A stretch of DNA of 9,921 nucleotides from Dysgonamonadaceae bacterium (lineage in GTDB: Bacteria > Bacteroidota > Bacteroidia > Bacteroidales > Azobacteroidaceae): positions 1 to 9,921 of the forward strand of contig JAIRRK010000166.1 in NCBI GenBank assembly GCA_031256015.1, given 5' to 3'. Below, one piece after another: positions 7,203 through 9,921 of this stretch (its first letter is position 1; every line of letters begins with the position of its first letter). Both the position numbers and the translations under genes were made by a program. The notes beneath the pieces were generated by a model, which saw only the letters and a program-made list of their open reading frames with translations, had not been told where the DNA came from and made no database searches.

Positions 7203-9265
7203 TCGTCTTTTTCGTCATTTGAAGCTTTTTCTTCTTTATCTTTATCTTTATCTTTATCTGCGTCCAACAACTCTATCGCCGCTTTATCGGGATTATTCAG
7301 GCTTTGCTGTTCCAAAATTTCCTGTGAACGGGATTGCCATTTTCGTTTGCCGAAAATTCGTTCCAAGTCGTCGGCAAAAATCACTTCTTTTTCCAAAAGA
7401 ACCTCAGAGAGTTCTCTGTGCTTATCGGAGTATTCGGTTAGAATATCTTTGGCTCTCCCGTATTGTTCATTGATGATATGTTTTACTTCTTCATCGATAA
7501 TAAGAGCCGTTTCATCGCTATATGGTTTATTGAAGCCCCAATCTTGTCCGCTGGCGTCGTAGTAATTCAAATTCGGAAGCCGTTTGCTCATTCCGTAATA
7601 AACCACCATGGCATAAGCTTGTTTGGTTACTCTCTCCAAATCGTTTGCGGCACCTGTCGATATTTTTCCCAAGAACAATTCTTCGGCTGCCCGACCGCCC
7701 AAAGTGGCACACATTTCATCTTGCAATTGTTCGTAGGTGGTGATTTGTCGTTCCTCCGGCATATACCATGCCGCACCCAACGCTTTCCCTCTCGGTACGA
7801 TTGTTACTTTCACCAGCGGATTGGCATACTTCAGCATCCAGCTTAAAGTTGCATGTCCGGCTTCGTGTAGAGCAATTGTTCGGCGTTCCTCAACGGTTGT
7901 TACTTTTGATTTCTTTTCCAGACCTCCGACAATTCGGTCGACAGCACTCATGAAATCTTCTTTTTGAACAAACTCTTTTCCGTTACGAGCGGCAATCAGG
8001 GCTGCTTCATTACAAACGTTTGCGATATCCGCCCCTGAAAATCCGGGAGTTTGACGTGCCAGAAATTCGGTATCGACCGACTCGTCTATTTTGATATTTC
8101 TCAAATGAACGATAAAGATTTCTTTTCTGTCATTCAATTCAGGCAAATCGACATTTATTTGTCTGTCGAAACGACCTGCCCGCAACAACGCTTTATCCAA
8201 TATATCGGCCCGATTGGTTGCCGCTAAAATAATCACTCCGCTATTCGAGCCGAAACCATCCATTTCGGTAAGCAGTTGATTTAAAGTATTTTCTCGTTCG
8301 TCGTTCGAGCCCATGTTCGGATTTTTTCCGCGGGCGCGTCCCACGGCGTCAATTTCGTCGATAAAAACGATACAGGGTGCCTTTTCTTTGGCTTGACGGA
8401 AAAGGTCTCTTACTCTTGAAGCACCTACACCGACAAACATTTCAACAAAATCCGACCCTGAAAGAGAAAAGAAAGGAACTTCGGCTTCCCCGGCTACTGC
8501 TTTGGCCAAAAGTGTTTTTCCTGTTCCCGGAGGTCCTACCAGAAGAGCACCTTTCGGTATTTTAGCTCCCAAATTGGTATATTTTATCGGTTCTTTCAAA
8601 AAGTCGACAATTTCTTCCACTTCTTGTTTGGCTTCCGACAAACCGGCAACATCTTTGAAAGTTACTTTTTGCGCATCCGGAGACGATTTATCGTAGATTT
8701 GAGCTTTTGTTTTTCCTACATTGAAAACTCCTCCGCCTCCGCCGCCCGACATTCTTCGCATGATGATTACCCATAAGAATACCAACAGGAATATCGGAAG
8801 CAGGTTTAGAAGAATAGACCACAACAGACTACCTCCTTCGTCGTACTTTACTTTTGCATCAATTTCGTATTGTTCAACCGTTGCATCGTAAAAATCGGAG
8901 AACCTGTCGGGAGAAGGAATGATTACCGATATAACAGGCTCTGTTTTTCCCAAAAGCGAGTAACCGGGAGTAGTAACGGAATCCGTACCCAATACGGATT
9001 GGACGAACTCCGGTTTTATTTTAGCCGTTACTTTATTGTCGTTCAGATTAACCGATAATTCGCTGAATGAATTTTGGCGCATTAGTTTCCGGAACGCAGT
9101 CCAATCGACTTCTTTATTCGTGGAAGCATCTCTGTTCGTAAGAAAGATGGCTCCCAACATGATAAAAATCAGGATATACACCCAATTCATGCCGAATTTG
9201 ACCGGCTTTTTATCTTGAGGAGTTTTATTTCCGCTATTTTGATTCATATTTTTCTGTTTACTCAT
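7199..9265 (-). CDS. ftsH: ATP-dependent zinc metalloprotease FtsH
   Basis: Hexameric membrane AAA+ protease that extracts and degrades unassembled membrane proteins and short-lived regulators; 688 aa. A Lys-rich N-terminus is followed by TM1 (about 28-44), a periplasmic domain (about 45-145), TM2 (about 146-170) and a Gly6 linker (174-179). The AAA+ domain has Walker A GPPGTGKT (244-251), pore motif FVG (277-279), Walker B with FIDEID (301-306) and the second region of homology [20 protein letters not shown] with arginine fingers. The protease domain has zinc motif HEAGH (467-471), with Asp542 in GAAND as the probable third ligand. All catalytic residues are present. The C-terminus past about 655 is a charged tail containing four Asp-Lys pairs encoded by a tandem hexamer. 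The start overlaps the rsfS stop and the end overlaps the cdsA start, both as ATGA. Met7 is an alternative start, but coupling favours Met1. Confidence 0.98.
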   Translation of the reverse strand: MSKQKNMNQNSGNKTPQDKKPVKFGMNWVYILIFIMLGAIFLTNRDASTNKEVDWTAFRKLMRQNSFSELSVNLNDNKVTAKIKPEFVQSVLGTDSVTTPGYSLLGKTEPVISVIIPSPDRFSDFYDATVEQYEIDAKVKYDEGGSLLWSILLNLLPIFLLVFLWVIIMRRMSGGGGGGVFNVGKTKAQIYDKSSPDAQKVTFKDVAGLSEAKQEVEEIVDFLKEPIKYTNLGAKIPKGALLVGPPGTGKTLLAKAVAGEAEVPFFSLSGSDFVEMFVGVGASRVRDLFRQAKEKAPCIVFIDEIDAVGRARGKNPNMGSNDERENTLNQLLTEMDGFGSNSGVIILAATNRADILDKALLRAGRFDRQINVDLPELNDRKEIFIVHLRNIKIDESVDTEFLARQTPGFSGADIANVCNEAALIAARNGKEFVQKEDFMSAVDRIVGGLEKKSKVTTVEERRTIALHEAGHATLSWMLKYANPLVKVTIVPRGKALGAAWYMPEERQITTYEQLQDEMCATLGGRAAEELFLGKISTGAANDLERVTKQAYAMVVYYGMSKRLPNLNYYDASGQDWGFNKPYSDETALIIDEEVKHIINEQYGRAKDILTEYSDKHRELSEVLLEKEVIFADDLERIFGKRKWQSRSQEILEQQSLNNPDKAAIELLDADKDKDKDKEEKASNDEKDE
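7235..7258 (-). repeat. Tandem hexamer, four perfect GATAAA copies, in ftsH
   Basis: On the minus strand GATAAA is repeated four times without a mismatch, encoding (Asp-Lys)x4 near the FtsH C-terminus (residues 670-677). The unit is a multiple of three, so slippage would lengthen or shorten the tail without shifting the frame. Confidence 0.9.
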
Positions 9266-9621
9266 ACTATATCGGGAATTTCTGTAATATCAGCGTCGGC
9301 CCACAAGTTTTCCAAATTATAATAACTCCGAATATCCGGGATAAAAATGTGCAGCATAACAGTTCCGTAATCCATTACTATCCATTGAGATTCTTTCATT
9401 CCTACGGCTCCTAAAGGCTTTTCTTTTAAAGTTTCATATACGTTATCCCATACCGAATCGGATAAGGCGGAAACCTGCGTAGAACTGCTTCCTTCTGCTA
9501 TAACGAAGTATTTACAAATAGCAGTTTCTATTTTGGTTAAGTCGAGTGTAATAATTTTTTTCCCTTTCTTTTCTTGTAATGCGTCAATTATTGTGTTTAC
9601 TAAAACTTGTGTTTCGTTCAT
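9262..9621 (-). CDS. rsfS: Ribosomal silencing factor RsfS (DUF143/YbeB/Iojap family)
   Basis: Small cytoplasmic protein, 119 aa, within the normal family size. In characterised homologues RsfS binds ribosomal protein uL14 on the large subunit and blocks joining with the small subunit, lowering translation when nutrients are scarce. Family features are clear: an N-terminal helix (LVNTIIDALQEKKGKKI), DLTKIETAICKYFVIAEGSS (27-46) leading into STQV, and the C-terminal core WIVMDYGTVMLHIF (80-93) followed by YYNLENLW (100-107). The start at 9621 follows an A-rich leader on the minus strand (AAAGGAATAAAAAGAATAA), typical of Bacteroidota initiation regions. It is the first gene of the operon with ftsH and cdsA and overlaps the ftsH ATG by 4 bp. 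Confidence 0.95.
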   Translation of the reverse strand: MNETQVLVNTIIDALQEKKGKKIITLDLTKIETAICKYFVIAEGSSSTQVSALSDSVWDNVYETLKEKPLGAVGMKESQWIVMDYGTVMLHIFIPDIRSYYNLENLWADADITEIPDIV

Positions 9622-9677
9622 TTATTCTTTTTATTCCTTTTTAATAAATAATTTTACTTATCCCTGCTGTAAGTTTG

Positions 9678-9707
9678 CAAAGATACGCGGATTTTTGGTC
9701 ATTTCAA
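9678..9707 (-). promoter_or_regulatory. Bacteroidetes-type promoter for rsfS-ftsH-cdsA
   Basis: Reading leftwards on the minus strand, TTG (9707-9705) is followed after 19 nt by TATCTTTG (9685-9678). The latter is an exact fit to the Bacteroidetes -7 consensus TAnnTTTG, and the spacing suits the -33 TTG/TTTG element. Transcription would begin near 9671-9675, leaving a leader of about 50 nt before the rsfS ATG. No other promoter-like site was found within the operon, whose junctions leave no room for one. Confidence 0.72.
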
Positions 9708-9758
9708 TATTTTACCATTTAAAACAACGTTAAAATAACTCACCTCCGAGCCGTTACC

Positions 9759-9799
9759 CCTGCGCTGTATCTGTCACCCCGAGCTGCGCGCAGCGCAGG
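9759..9799. repeat. GC-rich inverted repeat with internal perfect palindrome
   Basis: CCTGCGCTG (9759-9767) is perfectly complementary to CAGCGCAGG (9791-9799), a 9-bp stem. The 12-bp perfect palindrome GCTGCGCGCAGC (9783-9794) overlaps the right arm, so two alternative foldings compete. There is no following T-run on either strand, so it is not a standard intrinsic terminator. Confidence 0.75.
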
Positions 9800-9805
9800 T
9801 TGAAT

Positions 9806-9835
9806 CTTCTTCTTTGTCTTGATACAAAGAAGAAG
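9806..9835. repeat. Perfect 12-bp inverted repeat with 6-nt loop
   Basis: CTTCTTCTTTGT (9806-9817) and ACAAAGAAGAAG (9824-9835) pair without mismatch around the loop CTTGAT (9818-9823). The loop is itself complementary to ATCAAG at 9844-9849. One arm is all pyrimidine except for a single G and the other nearly all purine. Confidence 0.85.
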
Positions 9836-9863
9836 CAAGAAAAATCAAGGCTTGGCTTTTCGG

Positions 9864-9884
9864 CGACCCGCTAGCGATTGGTCG
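9864..9884. repeat. Nested palindrome CGACC...GGTCG
   Basis: CGACC (9864-9868) pairs with GGTCG (9880-9884). Between them lies the perfect 8-bp palindrome CGCTAGCG (9869-9876). It is short, but it belongs to the same run of inverted repeats. Confidence 0.6.
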
Positions 9885-9921
9885 GCTAAAATCCGGGAAC
9901 TCGCTTCGCTCAGACAGCCCG

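Larger units (their letters stand above)
9741..9921. repeat. Composite inverted-repeat intergenic element, cut by the window edge
   Basis: Together with the leader and promoter this is the only gene-free stretch near 300 bp (9622-9921). The first part is AT-rich and holds the rsfS leader and promoter. From 9741 the composition changes abruptly: 41 of 60 bases are G or C in 9741-9800. The stretch then holds a chain of inverted repeats, listed separately, ending with CGGG (9894-9897) and CCCG (9918-9921) flanking GAACTCGCTTCGCTC. No plausible reading frame with family features crosses it. The text resembles dispersed intergenic repeats I associate with Bacteroidota genomes, but copy number cannot be judged from one window, and the element probably continues past the right edge. 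Confidence 0.55.

Noticed and set aside
5629..7258. The hexamer GATAAA/TTTATC occurs both in the porT leader and in the ftsH tandem repeat.
   Set aside because: An AT-rich hexamer in AT-leaning DNA; the ftsH copies are explained by Asp-Lys coding, so a shared function is not supported.
7219..9218. Plus-strand ORFs of 60-127 codons opposite ftsH.
   Set aside because: They lie wholly within the well-supported ftsH gene in the antisense direction and show no recognisable domains.
9533..9733. Plus-strand 66-codon ORF over the rsfS start and promoter.
   Set aside because: Phe/Ile-rich low-complexity translation crossing a promoter and a real gene; no supporting features.
1..9921. CRISPR array, tRNA, rRNA, transposase or phage genes.
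   Set aside because: No regularly spaced direct repeats, cloverleaf-like segments or matching protein motifs were seen.

Overview
The window looks like chromosomal DNA from a member of the Bacteroidota, most likely order Bacteroidales. Four things point that way: a PorT-like outer-membrane protein of the type IX secretion system, the compact rsfS-ftsH-cdsA order, an AT-leaning sequence with A-rich leaders in front of start codons, and a clear Bacteroidetes-type -7 promoter box (TATCTTTG) upstream of rsfS. No exact species is claimed.

The left part (1-5580, + strand) is a tight five-gene operon for a tripartite ABC exporter of the MacAB-TolC type. It encodes two tandem, paralogous HlyD/MacA-like periplasmic adaptors (the first cut by the window edge, the second a predicted lipoprotein). 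These are followed by a MacB/FtsX-family permease without a fused ATPase, a separate LolD/MacB-like ATPase, and a TolC-like outer-membrane channel. Adjacent genes overlap by 4 or 8 bp or are separated by 3 to 17 bp, so they are almost certainly co-transcribed and partly translationally coupled. The substrate cannot be read from this window; candidates would lie upstream.

A 97-bp gap (5581-5677) with interlocking inverted repeats precedes porT (5678-6382, +). porT runs convergently into the second operon, and its last 14 bp overlap the end of cdsA.

The right part (6369-9621, - strand) is a housekeeping operon read rsfS -> ftsH -> cdsA: a ribosomal silencing factor, a membrane AAA+ zinc protease and CDP-diacylglycerol synthase. 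Both junctions are ATGA stop/start overlaps. A promoter with a TTG...TATCTTTG layout sits about 55 bp upstream of rsfS.

The last 180 bp (9741-9921) contain no gene. They are a dense set of inverted repeats with a locally GC-rich core (41 of 60 bases G or C in 9741-9800), resembling a dispersed intergenic repeat cut by the window edge. Most of the window is ordinary. The points most worth a second look are the two unequal adaptors, the possible switch-like leader of porT, the in-frame hexamer repeat in ftsH and the terminal repeat element.
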